NCBI GenBank assembly: GCA_026014705.1
Contig: JAOZHU010000035.1
Location: forward strand, 62,001-126,000
Direction: 5' to 3'
DNA length: 64,000 nucleotides
Origin: Candidatus Bathyarchaeota archaeon
GTDB taxonomy: Archaea > Thermoproteota > Bathyarchaeia > Bathyarchaeales > Bathycorpusculaceae
Part shown: in pieces, positions 52,659 to 62,038 of the stretch
Position numbering within the stretch: position 1 is the first letter of the stretch
Layout of the letters: the number at the start of each line of letters is the position of its first letter
Translations under genes and position numbers: made by a program
Notes under the pieces: generated by a model
Seen by the model: only the letters and a program-made list of their open reading frames with translations
Database searches by the model: none
Told to the model about the DNA's origin: nothing

Positions 52659-55457
52659 TTGAAGCGATTTCCAGCAGAAGAATATGCGCTTCCCTTCTTC
52701 AAAGAGGAGGGTTTCGTGAGGAAACTCTGCCCACGATGCGGAGAATATTACTGGACACAGAATCCGAAGCAGGAGACATGTGGAGAATCCACATCAGACG
52801 AGTGTGCTTGTTACTCGTTTCTTGGTGATTCACCTGCGAAAAGGAGCTACAGTCTTCCAGAAATGCGGGAAGCTTTCCTTTCCTTCTTCGAAAAACATGG
52901 GCATACCCGTGTCAAGCCTTATCCTGTTGTGGCGCGGTGGCGGGCTGATATTTATTTGACACATGCAAGCATAATTGATTTTCAACCTTACGTTACAGAA
53001 GGTATTGCTCCTCCACCTGCTAATCCGCTTGTGATAGCTCAGCCTTGCATTAGGTTGGTGGATATTGCGAATACTGGACCAACGTTTGGTAGGCACTTGA
53101 CTATTTTTGAGATGGGTGGGCATCACGCATTCAATTATCCTGACCGTGAAGTGTACTGGAAGGATCAGACGGTGCGGTATCACCACGAGTTTGTCACTGA
53201 CGTGTTGGGCGTGAAGTCTGAGGATGTTACGTACAAGGAGGATGTTTGGGTTGGCGGCGGGAACGCTGGACCAGATGTGGAATGCATAATCGGCGGCTTG
53301 GAGGTTGGTACGCTTGTTTTTATGCAGTATAAGGTGGTTAATGACGAGTTTGTCAAGTTGCCTATACGCACGGTGGATACAGGTTACGGTTTAGACCGTT
53401 TTGCGTGGCTTTCACAAGGGGCGCCAAGCTGTTTCCATGCTGTGTACGGCGGTTTGCTGGACAAGATTTTCGACATGGCTGGAGTAACGAATGTCGACGG
53501 TGAACTATTGTTGCGTGTGGCTCGATATTCGGGCTTGGTGAGCGTGGATAAGACTGCGAACAGGTTTAATGCTAGGCGACGAGTGGCTGAACTAGTTGAT
53601 GTTCCGCTGGATGTGTTGGATAAGGTGCTTGAGCCCATTGAGAACGCGTTTGCAGTGGCTGATCACACGAAGTGTTTGAGTTTTATTCTTTCTGAGGGAG
53701 TGGTACCTTCGAATATTCATGAGGGGTATCTGGCGCGGTTGATGTTCCGCAGGGTTTACCGTTTGTTGCGAATGTTGGATATGCCTGAACGGCTTTATGA
53801 CATAATGGACTTGCAAGTTGACTATTGGGGTAAGGATTACCCGCACATCAAGACCATGCGAAACGAAATTATGGAGATGCTCAAAGTTGAAGAAGCAAAG
53901 TTCGAAGACACGATAAAGCGAGGTGAAGGGATGGTGAAGCGGATAGCTGCTGAGCTTAAGGCAAAGCGCGTTAGCCGCATGTCTGATGAGACCTTGTCTG
54001 AATTGTATGATTCGCAGGGTCTTCCGCCTGAAATAGTTAAGCAAGCCGCTGAGGCTGAGGACGTGCAAGTGGAGATTCCTGAGAATTTCTACGCGTTAAT
54101 TGCGAAGCGGCATATGCAAGCAACTAAGCCTGTAGAGGAGGAAGCGGAAGTTGAACAAGCTCTTGAGGCGGCTGTGGATGGGTTACAGCCGACTGAGCAA
54201 CTGTACTATGTGGACCAGTATATGCGGGAGTTTGAAGCGAAAGTGCTCAAAGTGGTGAACGGCGATTATGTTGTTCTGGACAGGACATGTTTTTATCCTG
54301 AAGGTGGTGGGCAACCTGCTGATCATGGTTTTTTGGCGTTTGATGGAGCGAAGGTGGAGGTTGTGGGTGTTCAGAAGGTTGGCAGAGTAATTGTGCATAG
54401 GCTTCACGGTTCTTTTGCGCCCAAGGAATGCGCGACTGTTAGGGGTATTATCGATTGGGAGAAGCGTTATGCGTTGATGAAGGCGCATACGGCTACGCAT
54501 TTGATTAATGGTGCTGCACGTCGTGTTTTAGGTGAGCATGTGTGGCAGCATGGCACGCAGAAAGGTTTGGAGTGTTCGCGGTTGGATATTTCGCATTATC
54601 GTCGTTTGTCGTCTGAGGAGGTGCATCGGATAGAGGTGTTAGCGAATGAGGCTGTTTTGGCGAATTTGCGGGTTGAGACTGCGTGGCTGTCGCGGAATGA
54701 GGCGGAGAGCCGTTATGGTTTCAGGCTTTATCAGGGTGGTGCTGTTCCGGGTAAGGAGATTCGGGTGGTGAAGACGGGTGATTGGGATGTTGAAGCTTGT
54801 GCGGGGACGCATTTAAGCAGCACGGGTGAAATTGGATTTATTAAGATTGTTTATACTGAGCGTGTTCAGGATGGTGTGGAGCGGTTAGCCTATGCTGTTG
54901 GTCTTGAGGCGTTGAAGGCTGTGCAGCGGCAGGAGCGGTTGTTGTGGCGGGTTTCCGACGCGTTGAATGCGCCTGTAGAGAAACTGGATAAGACTGCTGA
55001 GAAAATGGTTAAGGATTTGAAGGATGCTAATGTGGAGAGGCGTAGGTTAATCAAAGAGTTGGCTGCTAAGGAGAGCGCTGGTTTTGGTGCAGTTGCGGCT
55101 TCTGAAGCCGCTGTGGAGATTGGCGGAGTGAGGCTTGTTAGGCGTGATTTCGGGGAGATGATTGATGTGAATCGGATGGTGGAGACTGCGAGTAAGGTAA
55201 TTGAGCGCGATGAGGCTGCAGTTGCGGTGTTTTATGGTGCAGATGGGAAAACTGCTAGAGTGCTGGTTATGGCTGGGAAAGCTGCGGTTGCGAAGGGCGT
55301 TAACGCTGGTGAAGTCGTTAGAATGGTTTCGCCTGTGATTGGCGGTGGAGGCGGTGGAAGGGTGAATTTTGCTCAGGGAGGGGGAACACAGCCAGAGAAA
55401 CTTCAGGAAGCTATTGCGAGGGCTGAAGATGTTATAAGAAAACAGCTGCAACATTGA
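52659..55457 (+). CDS. alaS: Alanyl-tRNA synthetase (archaeal type)
   Basis: A 932-aa enzyme charging tRNA-Ala. Archaeal N-terminal Zn-binding extension (CPRCGEYYW...CGE...CACYSF), class II catalytic core (motif 1 IDFQPYVTEG and GHHAFNYPDREVYWKDQTVRYHHEF), editing domain with HTATHLING and CAGTHLS, C-terminal oligomerisation DHHA1 part with GGGGGGRVNFAQGGG. TTG 52659 has an in-frame stop 12 nt upstream. GGAGAGA precedes it by about 9 nt. Complete length. Confidence 0.96.
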   Translation: MKRFPAEEYALPFFKEEGFVRKLCPRCGEYYWTQNPKQETCGESTSDECACYSFLGDSPAKRSYSLPEMREAFLSFFEKHGHTRVKPYPVVARWRADIYLTHASIIDFQPYVTEGIAPPPANPLVIAQPCIRLVDIANTGPTFGRHLTIFEMGGHHAFNYPDREVYWKDQTVRYHHEFVTDVLGVKSEDVTYKEDVWVGGGNAGPDVECIIGGLEVGTLVFMQYKVVNDEFVKLPIRTVDTGYGLDRFAWLSQGAPSCFHAVYGGLLDKIFDMAGVTNVDGELLLRVARYSGLVSVDKTANRFNARRRVAELVDVPLDVLDKVLEPIENAFAVADHTKCLSFILSEGVVPSNIHEGYLARLMFRRVYRLLRMLDMPERLYDIMDLQVDYWGKDYPHIKTMRNEIMEMLKVEEAKFEDTIKRGEGMVKRIAAELKAKRVSRMSDETLSELYDSQGLPPEIVKQAAEAEDVQVEIPENFYALIAKRHMQATKPVEEEAEVEQALEAAVDGLQPTEQLYYVDQYMREFEAKVLKVVNGDYVVLDRTCFYPEGGGQPADHGFLAFDGAKVEVVGVQKVGRVIVHRLHGSFAPKECATVRGIIDWEKRYALMKAHTATHLINGAARRVLGEHVWQHGTQKGLECSRLDISHYRRLSSEEVHRIEVLANEAVLANLRVETAWLSRNEAESRYGFRLYQGGAVPGKEIRVVKTGDWDVEACAGTHLSSTGEIGFIKIVYTERVQDGVERLAYAVGLEALKAVQRQERLLWRVSDALNAPVEKLDKTAEKMVKDLKDANVERRRLIKELAAKESAGFGAVAASEAAVEIGGVRLVRRDFGEMIDVNRMVETASKVIERDEAAVAVFYGADGKTARVLVMAGKAAVAKGVNAGEVVRMVSPVIGGGGGGRVNFAQGGGTQPEKLQEAIARAEDVIRKQLQH

Positions 55458-55523
55458 TGCTGCATAGGTGCCGTGTAGAAAGCTTTGCTGTTGTAGACGT
55501 TTCGAGCTAACGCTTGGAGGAGT

Positions 55524-55545
55524 CTATAATCCCCCTTATTTAAAG
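55524..55545 (-). repeat. Recurrent TATA/G-run intergenic motif, copy 5
   Basis: Minus strand reads CTTTAAATAAGGGGGATTATAG. Located in the 129-bp gap after alaS and near the 3' end of the beta/wHTH gene. Confidence 0.45.
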
Positions 55546-55586
55546 GAACTATTCATAGGAAAATACAAGTGCATACACTCTAATCT

Positions 55587-55985
55587 TTATGATGGCGGTC
55601 TTTTTTGTGCGTACTGGTACCGTCGGGGTCTGCCTATTCTTGTGAGCACGTTTTCCTTAACCAAGTCTACCAATGCGTGTGCGACGGCTGTGCGGTCGTA
55701 GTGGAAACCGCGTCGTGCAAGTTCAGTGTGCACTTCGTCTAAGCCGCGTGGTTGAGAGAACCAGTTTTCTTCCCATAGTTTTTGGATTACGCCTTTACAG
55801 GTTTCTGCTCTTGGTGGTGATGAGGTTCTTTCGGATAGGCGCGTGTCTTTGAGTCTTTCTGTGACTGTACTGAGGATGCGGTCTACGGCTGTTTGCAGTT
55901 GGTCTTCTTGGGATTCGATTTCGAATTCTATTTCGCCTATTTTCATTTTTACGCGTATTGGGGGTTTTTGCTCGGTTTCTGGCAA
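55587..55985 (-). CDS. Fourth beta/wHTH paralogue, divergent from nurA
   Basis: A 132-aa protein: N-module IRVKMKIGEIEFEIESQEDQL, linker, and C-terminal winged helix (ETCKGVIQKLWEENWFSQPRG, LDEVHTELARRGFHYDRTAV, LVDLVKENVLTRIG), ending with a basic tail. It closely matches the architecture of 40186-40722. TTG start at 55985, 24 bp from the palindrome at 56009. It is a candidate regulator of itself and of nurA-herA. No such function is proven. Confidence 0.72.
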   Translation of the reverse strand: MPETEQKPPIRVKMKIGEIEFEIESQEDQLQTAVDRILSTVTERLKDTRLSERTSSPPRAETCKGVIQKLWEENWFSQPRGLDEVHTELARRGFHYDRTAVAHALVDLVKENVLTRIGRPRRYQYAQKRPPS

Positions 55986-56008
55986 GTCGTCACCTGTTGC
56001 TTATTGTA

Positions 56009-56031
56009 TTGTGCAAGATGCGCATGCACAA
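56009..56031. promoter_or_regulatory. Inverted-repeat operator between divergent wHTH gene and nurA
   Basis: TTGTGCA (56009-56015), 9-bp spacer, TGCACAA (56025-56031), a perfect 7-bp inverted repeat in the 79-bp divergent promoter region. TATA-like TTAAATAT begins 4 bp away (56035-56042) and would place transcription near 56065, the start codon. Repression by blocking TATA is plausible. Confidence 0.55.
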
Positions 56032-56064
56032 CACTTAAATATTTCCACCATGCCTTATTGATTA

Positions 56065-57159
56065 TTGGTGAATTTGGTGATTGAACAATATACAATAACA
56101 ACAACCCCCAAATATAACTTTCCACAACCCACCACCGACACAATACTTCCCCAACGCTTTCTAGAGCTAAGCCTCCACTCACTACGTCAAGTGCACAACC
56201 AAGCCTTTCAAGTTAATCAACAAACCTTTCAACAACTCAGCAGCCTAGAACAAAACCCTGCAAACTTGCAGCTTAAGCGCACGCCGATACCACTCAAGCC
56301 AGACTACCATGAAACCATAATAGCTGCTGTCGATACATCCACCATAAAAATCGGCGAAACAAGCCAAGGCATAATAATAGCCATCCGCGGCGCAACCATA
56401 TGGAAACAAAACCGCAACTACCGCTACACACGCTTGGGACCATTCATATTTCACATAACTGAAGACAACAAAAAAGAAGTCTACAATACACTCGAAACAG
56501 CATACTTCCACACATCTTATTCAAGCAGTCACCAAGTTACCCCGAACCTCATGCAAATGCCCACGCGTCTATCAAGCTTACTCGAACGGTGGCTACAAGC
56601 CATGCTATCAAGAACCGTAACCAACGGCTTAATCCTCTTTGATGGCTCACTAACATCAGGCACCATCGATACGCCGGTGCAACGCATGAAAGAAATATTG
56701 AACATAGCGCGGAGAAACGGCAACACAGTTCTAGCCTTCTCGAAAATGACCAACCTGCGAGTTAACGGCTACTTAATAACCGACCTGCTCCCCGAGCAGG
56801 AGCCACCCTACCTGCTGGAAACCACAGGTTTACAGTTCAAACCGCCTACAACACTGCTCGGCGACGTCTACGTCGCACGCTTAAACAAGGCAAACTACGC
56901 GTTCAGGCTGGATATCGACCGAGAAATTCCACTGCAAGACAGAATGAGAGCGCTTGAAAAACTCATAGGCAACGACCTATACACACAAAGCTACCCTGAA
57001 ACCCTGCGGCTAGCGCATATTCTGTGCACGTTCACAGCCAACGAAGTGCTCGCCATGCAGCACTTCATCACCCGCAAACACGGCATACAAATCGTCAACC
57101 GCCCAGACATGCACAGGCTTTTGTTTGGTCCATTCGGGAAAGGAGAAGGCTACGCATGA
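56065..57159 (+). CDS. nurA: NurA nuclease
   Basis: A 364-aa protein. NurA is the 5'-3' nuclease that works with HerA in DNA end resection for homologous recombination. Metal-binding Asp90 in AAVDTSTIKIG and LFDGSLTSG near 193 are the core motifs, with a C-terminal HxxTR-K segment. Starts TTG 56065 or GTG 56068 lie 23-28 bp after the TATA box, so a leaderless mRNA is likely. The stop overlaps the herA start (ATGA). Confidence 0.85.
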   Translation: MVNLVIEQYTITTTPKYNFPQPTTDTILPQRFLELSLHSLRQVHNQAFQVNQQTFQQLSSLEQNPANLQLKRTPIPLKPDYHETIIAAVDTSTIKIGETSQGIIIAIRGATIWKQNRNYRYTRLGPFIFHITEDNKKEVYNTLETAYFHTSYSSSHQVTPNLMQMPTRLSSLLERWLQAMLSRTVTNGLILFDGSLTSGTIDTPVQRMKEILNIARRNGNTVLAFSKMTNLRVNGYLITDLLPEQEPPYLLETTGLQFKPPTTLLGDVYVARLNKANYAFRLDIDREIPLQDRMRALEKLIGNDLYTQSYPETLRLAHILCTFTANEVLAMQHFITRKHGIQIVNRPDMHRLLFGPFGKGEGYA

Positions 57160-58616
57160 AACTTTACAAAAAAGAAGGCAACATCCTCCAAATCCTAAGC
57201 TTTCCAACCGAAAACGCCGAAAAAGGCGATTACTTGCTGGTTGAAGACGCAGAAGCAGGCAAAGCGTTAATTGCACAGGTAATTGATGTGCAGTTTGCTT
57301 GCATCCCAGGCGTGTTGGAGGAGTTACTACGTACATTACCAGACGGAGGCGAACCAATCCGGGGAGAAGACATTGACCCACTTGAAATCGCGCCGCACAT
57401 CACATATATCCAAGACGCCAGCCTCCTCATCTGCAAAATACGCGCAACGCTGGAAAACAGCATGTTAACCCCCAGCAGTTCTTGGCTGCCCTCGCGCTCG
57501 CAGTCGCTTGTCAAGAAACTATCCATACCCATGCTGCTGAAGCTCGCCAATGTAGATGGAAAACTGCCTATAATCCTTGGCGGCACAAAAGATACCTCGC
57601 TGCTGACAATAGACGCATCAGCGCTAGACGGGCGATTAAACATTATTACGGGCAAAAAAGAAACAGGCAAATCCCACTTATCCAAGCTTCTCATGGTAAG
57701 CTTAGTAGGCTACAAAGCCACGGTTGTCGTGTTCGACCTGAACGGCGAATACTCAAGCCTAGGCATGAGCGCAGACGGCAAACGCAACATGTACTACGAC
57801 AAAATCCACGCGTTAACACCCGCGCAAAACTTCAAAGTCGCCCTCAACGAACTGCACCTAAACGTCATAATGGGCATCCTCATCCACGCCCTGCACTTAC
57901 CTGGCACTTCAGCCCGCGAATTCAGACGCATCTGGAAAACACTCAAAGAAAAAGGCAACCTCACGCTGCATGAACTTGGCGAAACAATACGCAACCTGAA
58001 CTGCAACCAACACGTACGCGACGCTCTGTCCTCACGTTTCCATGCCTTAGTTAACTCGGGCTTTTTCACGGACAACGCCGCCGAATCCACGCTGCTGGAC
58101 GAGTGCCTGCAGAAAGCTAAGGAGCACGGCGGAGCCATTGTCGTGAACTTGCGCAACACATCGACCATCGACCGCCAAATAGTCGTTGAATACGTCCTCG
58201 GCAAACTAGTCGACTCACTAACAAACTGGAAGCTGAAAGCCGTTTTCCTATTCGCCGAGGAGGCTCACTTGTATTTGCGCGAGACTTACTGGGACGACAT
58301 AGTCACCCGCATGAGGCACTTCGGAATATTCACCACATTCATCACCAACCAGCCAGACACCATACGTGAAAGCATCTACCGCCAAGCCGACAACATCTTC
58401 CTCTTCAACTTCACCAACGAGCACGATTTAGACGTGGTTAGCCGAGCGGCACGTGTAGACGCCGAAACAGTCCGCAGCATCGCACGGGACCTGCCGCCGC
58501 AACACTGCCTCACGCTCGGACACGTCGTACGCGACTTCCCAATGGTCGCCAGAGTACGCACCTTAGATCTTAAAACAATGGGTGAAACACGCTTATTCTT
58601 CAAAGACACAAACTAA
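57156..58616 (+). CDS. herA: HerA-type DNA helicase/translocase
   Basis: A 486-aa FtsK/HerA-family ATPase. Walker A GKKETGKS at 166-173, Walker B FLFAEEAHLY with E368/E369 region, a sensor FITNQPDTI, an arginine-finger-like region, and the N-terminal HAS-barrel about 1-95. Forms a hexamer that feeds NurA. The translation start is the ATG of ATGA overlapping nurA. No Mre11/Rad50 genes are adjacent, unlike in many archaea. Confidence 0.92.
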   Translation: MKLYKKEGNILQILSFPTENAEKGDYLLVEDAEAGKALIAQVIDVQFACIPGVLEELLRTLPDGGEPIRGEDIDPLEIAPHITYIQDASLLICKIRATLENSMLTPSSSWLPSRSQSLVKKLSIPMLLKLANVDGKLPIILGGTKDTSLLTIDASALDGRLNIITGKKETGKSHLSKLLMVSLVGYKATVVVFDLNGEYSSLGMSADGKRNMYYDKIHALTPAQNFKVALNELHLNVIMGILIHALHLPGTSAREFRRIWKTLKEKGNLTLHELGETIRNLNCNQHVRDALSSRFHALVNSGFFTDNAAESTLLDECLQKAKEHGGAIVVNLRNTSTIDRQIVVEYVLGKLVDSLTNWKLKAVFLFAEEAHLYLRETYWDDIVTRMRHFGIFTTFITNQPDTIRESIYRQADNIFLFNFTNEHDLDVVSRAARVDAETVRSIARDLPPQHCLTLGHVVRDFPMVARVRTLDLKTMGETRLFFKDTN

Positions 58617-59068
58617 AACTGCTCCAAGCGCTGCCTGTTCCACTTGAAGAAATTTCGGAAAGAACGCGTTAAATCGTACGCTTCCACTCCATTAAAAGGC
58701 ACCCACACTAAAGCGTCAGCGTCGCTTGCCGCCTTAACCTCACCGCACTTCACAGCAACAAGATAATCAATAATGACAAAATGATATTTCACTTTGCCCT
58801 TCTCATCCAAACTCACGTCAGAAACAACATCAATAAGACGTGGCTCCTCAACTTCTAAACCCGTCTCCTCCCGCACTTCACGGATAACCGCTTGCTCTGG
58901 GCTTTCCCCAAGATCCACTAAACCGCCTGGAATGCTCCATTTGCCTTTGCCAGGCTCGTTTTTTCGCTTCTCAAGCAGAATTTTGCCTTCGCTGACTACC
59001 ACGGCACCGACGCCTACAACTGGCTGGTCAGGGTAAAGCCTCTTCAACGCTCTGTAACCTCTTTTCAC
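58613..59068 (-). CDS. Nudix hydrolase
   Basis: About 151 aa. Nudix box GGLVDLGESPEQAVIREV / REETGL (G-x5-E-x7-REVREETG) at about 70. N-terminal VVGVGAVVV strand. Hydrolyses nucleoside-diphosphate linked substrates; specificity unknown. The frame is open to GTG 59128, but GTG 59068 starts cleanly after the upstream ABC gene stop at 59080. The other start would overlap it by 49 bp. It may be co-transcribed with the ABC genes. Confidence 0.85.
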   Translation of the reverse strand: MKRGYRALKRLYPDQPVVGVGAVVVSEGKILLEKRKNEPGKGKWSIPGGLVDLGESPEQAVIREVREETGLEVEEPRLIDVVSDVSLDEKGKVKYHFVIIDYLVAVKCGEVKAASDADALVWVPFNGVEAYDLTRSFRNFFKWNRQRLEQF

Positions 59069-59079
59069 GGGCAAGTATG

Positions 59080-60411
59080 CTACTCGTACCTTAAAGCTTC
59101 TACGGGCTTTAGCTTCGAAGCGCGCCACGCTGGGTACAAAGCGAAGATTACGCTGACTCCTATTCCGAAGATTAAGGCGCCCGCAAGCACAGTCGGCGTT
59201 AAGACAGGAGTTATGGTCATTAAGCCAGATTGAATTCGGGTTGCAGGTTGGGCGCTGCCGATGTTTTGGAATAAGCCGCCTCCACTGAGGACCACGGCAA
59301 CAGCGTTTGCTAATCCCCAGCCTAAAACTGTGCCGAGCACCGCGCCTATTAAGCCAATTATCACTGACTCGCTGAGGAATATCATGAGCACGGTTCGGCT
59401 TTTCATGCCTAACGCTTTGAGTATACCGATTTCGCGTGTGCGCTCAATCAGCGAGACAATCATGATGTTCATTATGCCTATGCCCGCGACCAGCAGCGAA
59501 ATGGCGGCTATGCCGACTAAGAAGAGCGATATGACCGAGAAAACGCTGGAAAGTATGTCGAGCACAGCGGTTGAGGATATAACGGAGACTTCGCCGTTGA
59601 AAGCATCCTCTATGGCTTCAGACACACTTTCAATCGTGGTTTTGTCGCTGCTCTTTAACTTCACAATCATCATGCTGCACTCGTCGGTTCCGAAGAAAGC
59701 TTGCGCTTGTGAAAGCGGAATGTACACACCCGTGTCTGAGGGACCACCGAAGCTGAAACCGCCGACTTCTTTTAAAACCGCTGCAACATAACCCGTGTAC
59801 GTTTCGTTCTTGGGAGGACGCGCCGTAGCGTTAGCCCACGTTATGTCAATGGCGTCATTCACGTTAAAAAGCAAGGTGCCATTTTTCCACGGGTCATGCA
59901 ACCGTCTTCCTATAACAACTGTATCGTTTTCAGGTTTCAGACTTATGCTTCCACTTTCAGCCACAAAAGTGCTACCGTAAAACTCCGCGTACTTCGCAAA
60001 ATCCACGCCGTTGACGTTGATGGCGAAAGTGCGGTTTTCTGAGTGAACATAGATTACTCTTTGAATTATTGCTATTGAATCTTCGATTTCAGTTGAGGCA
60101 GCGTTAACGGTTGCAGTGTCATTGATGAATAATTTGAAGCCTGAGGTGTCGCCGCCGATTGTAGCGCCTATGCCTGCGCCTTGTCCTCCGGCACCGCTTA
60201 GGATGCTTCTGCCAGGCGTTACGACTACTGTGTCTGTTGCTAATCCCTGTTCAAGCTGCATGGCGATGGTGTTCTGCAAGCCCTGCGTGATTGAAAGCAA
60301 CGCTACGATAGCAGCGATGCCTATTACGACGCCCAGCGTGGTTAAACCTGCGCGGAGCTTTCGCAGTTTGATGGCGCTGAAAGAATAACCGAAAACATCT
60401 GTTGCTCTCAT
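59080..60411 (-). CDS. MacB/FtsX-type ABC transporter permease
   Basis: A 443-aa permease with an N-terminal membrane helix (LTTLGVVIGIAAIVALLS, about 20-40), a large extracytoplasmic domain (about 45-310), and three C-terminal helices (about 310-430), the MacB/FtsX topology. Signature GIGIMNIMIVSLIERTREIGILKALG is family-typical. Partner of the ATPase just upstream, 1 bp apart. Exports peptides or lipoproteins, or transmits force; substrate unknown. Confidence 0.92.
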   Translation of the reverse strand: MRATDVFGYSFSAIKLRKLRAGLTTLGVVIGIAAIVALLSITQGLQNTIAMQLEQGLATDTVVVTPGRSILSGAGGQGAGIGATIGGDTSGFKLFINDTATVNAASTEIEDSIAIIQRVIYVHSENRTFAINVNGVDFAKYAEFYGSTFVAESGSISLKPENDTVVIGRRLHDPWKNGTLLFNVNDAIDITWANATARPPKNETYTGYVAAVLKEVGGFSFGGPSDTGVYIPLSQAQAFFGTDECSMMIVKLKSSDKTTIESVSEAIEDAFNGEVSVISSTAVLDILSSVFSVISLFLVGIAAISLLVAGIGIMNIMIVSLIERTREIGILKALGMKSRTVLMIFLSESVIIGLIGAVLGTVLGWGLANAVAVVLSGGGLFQNIGSAQPATRIQSGLMTITPVLTPTVLAGALIFGIGVSVIFALYPAWRASKLKPVEALRYE

Positions 60412-60412
60412 G

Positions 60413-61096
60413 CTAGTTCACCATGTCCGAGCTTATTACTCCGTCAAACACCTGCACTACGCGTTTGGCTTCTCTCGCCAAATGCTGGTCATGTGTAACC
60501 ATTATTATTGTCACGCCCTTCTCCTCATTCAACCGCTTAATCAGCGTCATTATTTCGCGAGCAGTTTTGGAATCAATATTTCCCGTGGGCTCATCCAGCA
60601 ACAAGAACTTGGGATTGTTAGCCAAAGCACGGGCGATGGCAACGCGCTGCTGCTGTCCGCCGCTGAGTTCGGCAGGCTTATGATTCATCCGGTCCTTCAA
60701 GCCAACGGTTTCCAATAGTTCTTCTGCGCGGCGTTTTCTCTCGGCACGGTTTACGTCAGCTATGGACATGGAAAGTTCAACATTGCCTAGTGCAGTGAAA
60801 CGTGGAATAAGGTTGAAAAACTGGAACACGAAGCCTATTCTGCGCCTGAGGTCTGCTAGTTGGCTGTCGTTGAGCTTGGAGATGTCAACACCGCCAATAA
60901 GCAGCGTCCCTGCGGTTGGCTTGTCCAACGCGCCGATTAGGTTCAGCAGGGTGGATTTGCCGCTTCCTGAAGGACCGAGTATGGCGAGGAACTCGCCGCT
61001 TTCCACTTTCAAGTTTACGCCGCGGAGGGCGTCCACTGGCACTTTCCCAAGCAGGTAGGTTTTCTTTAAGTCAACAGCTTCAACAACAGGCGCCAT
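60413..61096 (-). CDS. MacB/LolD-type ABC transporter ATPase
   Basis: A 227-aa ATPase. Walker A GPSGSGKST, Q-loop FVFQFFNLIPRFT, signature LSGGQQQRVAIARA, Walker B FLLLDEPTGN, H-loop VTHD. Powers the following MacB-type permease. ATG 61096 with AGGAGAGG-type site upstream. Confidence 0.96.
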   Translation of the reverse strand: MAPVVEAVDLKKTYLLGKVPVDALRGVNLKVESGEFLAILGPSGSGKSTLLNLIGALDKPTAGTLLIGGVDISKLNDSQLADLRRRIGFVFQFFNLIPRFTALGNVELSMSIADVNRAERKRRAEELLETVGLKDRMNHKPAELSGGQQQRVAIARALANNPKFLLLDEPTGNIDSKTAREIMTLIKRLNEEKGVTIIMVTHDQHLAREAKRVVQVFDGVISSDMVN

Positions 61097-61126
61097 TTTC
61101 AGTTAACTCCTCTCCTCCATGCGTGC

Positions 61127-62038
61127 CTACTTATTCAGGAATCTCCATGAAAACACTATGCCGATGGTTGTCAGCACTGCAGCGAATGCGCCGACGAAAG
61201 CGAAATCCACAGCTAACTGCGCAAAGTCTATGCTGTCGAAGATTAAGAGTTGTCTCATTCCGTCAATCGTATAGGAGATGGGGTTAACATTTGCGACCGC
61301 CTGCAGCCATGCAGGCATCTGTTTGATTGGGAAGAAAGCGCTACTGGCGAAAGTTAACGGCAAATTAAGCAGGTTCATAACTGCCATCGGCGTTTCGATT
61401 CGCGTAGAACGGATGTTGATGGCGATGAAAAGCGAAGACAAACCCAAGCACACTAGGAACAGCATCGCGAAGACGCCGAGAATGTTCAGCGGAGTGAACG
61501 CGGCGCCGAACGCGAACCCCAGCGGCAACGCAATCAAAAGAATCACAGCAGCTTGAAACATCGACCGCAAAGTCGCTGAAAGCACTTTAGACAGAATTAT
61601 CACCGCGCGAGACACGGGTGTGCTTAAGACCTTGTTTAGGAAGCCCAAGCGTCTGTCCCAGACAACAGACATGCCGCTGAACATGGTTGTGAACAGGGCG
61701 GTGAACGCCATCATGCCTACAGCCATGAAGCTAATGTAGCTGGTCGTGCCGAAGGTGCTGCCCATTATCTGGTTCTGCAATCCGCTGAAGAAACTACCTA
61801 AAGCGCTGAGTTGCGCTGGAGTGAACTGTGCCGCTAGCTCGGCGGGAAACTGAATTGAACTTGCGCTGAAAAGGCTACTGATGTTCAAGGCGTTGCCGAG
61901 CAAGCCAAGCCAAAGCACGGGTTGAATCAGCGTTAAAACAAACACAACTGGCGCTTTGTACCATTTCTTGAGTTCGCGGTTAGTTAACGCCCACAGCCCG
62001 TGCGTCTTGCTTTTTGAATTATTATTTGATGTGCTCAC
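61127..62038 (-). CDS. ABC-2 type permease (DrrB-like)
   Basis: A 303-aa protein with six hydrophobic segments and the ABC-2 signature LNLPLTFASSAFFPIKQMP near the C-terminal half. N-terminal basic WALTNRELKKWYKAP. Pairs with the DrrA-like ATPase (4-bp overlap), exporting drugs, lipids or polysaccharide. Downstream of PadR and ATPase in a three-gene operon. Confidence 0.92.
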   Translation of the reverse strand: MSTSNNNSKSKTHGLWALTNRELKKWYKAPVVFVLTLIQPVLWLGLLGNALNISSLFSASSIQFPAELAAQFTPAQLSALGSFFSGLQNQIMGSTFGTTSYISFMAVGMMAFTALFTTMFSGMSVVWDRRLGFLNKVLSTPVSRAVIILSKVLSATLRSMFQAAVILLIALPLGFAFGAAFTPLNILGVFAMLFLVCLGLSSLFIAINIRSTRIETPMAVMNLLNLPLTFASSAFFPIKQMPAWLQAVANVNPISYTIDGMRQLLIFDSIDFAQLAVDFAFVGAFAAVLTTIGIVFSWRFLNK

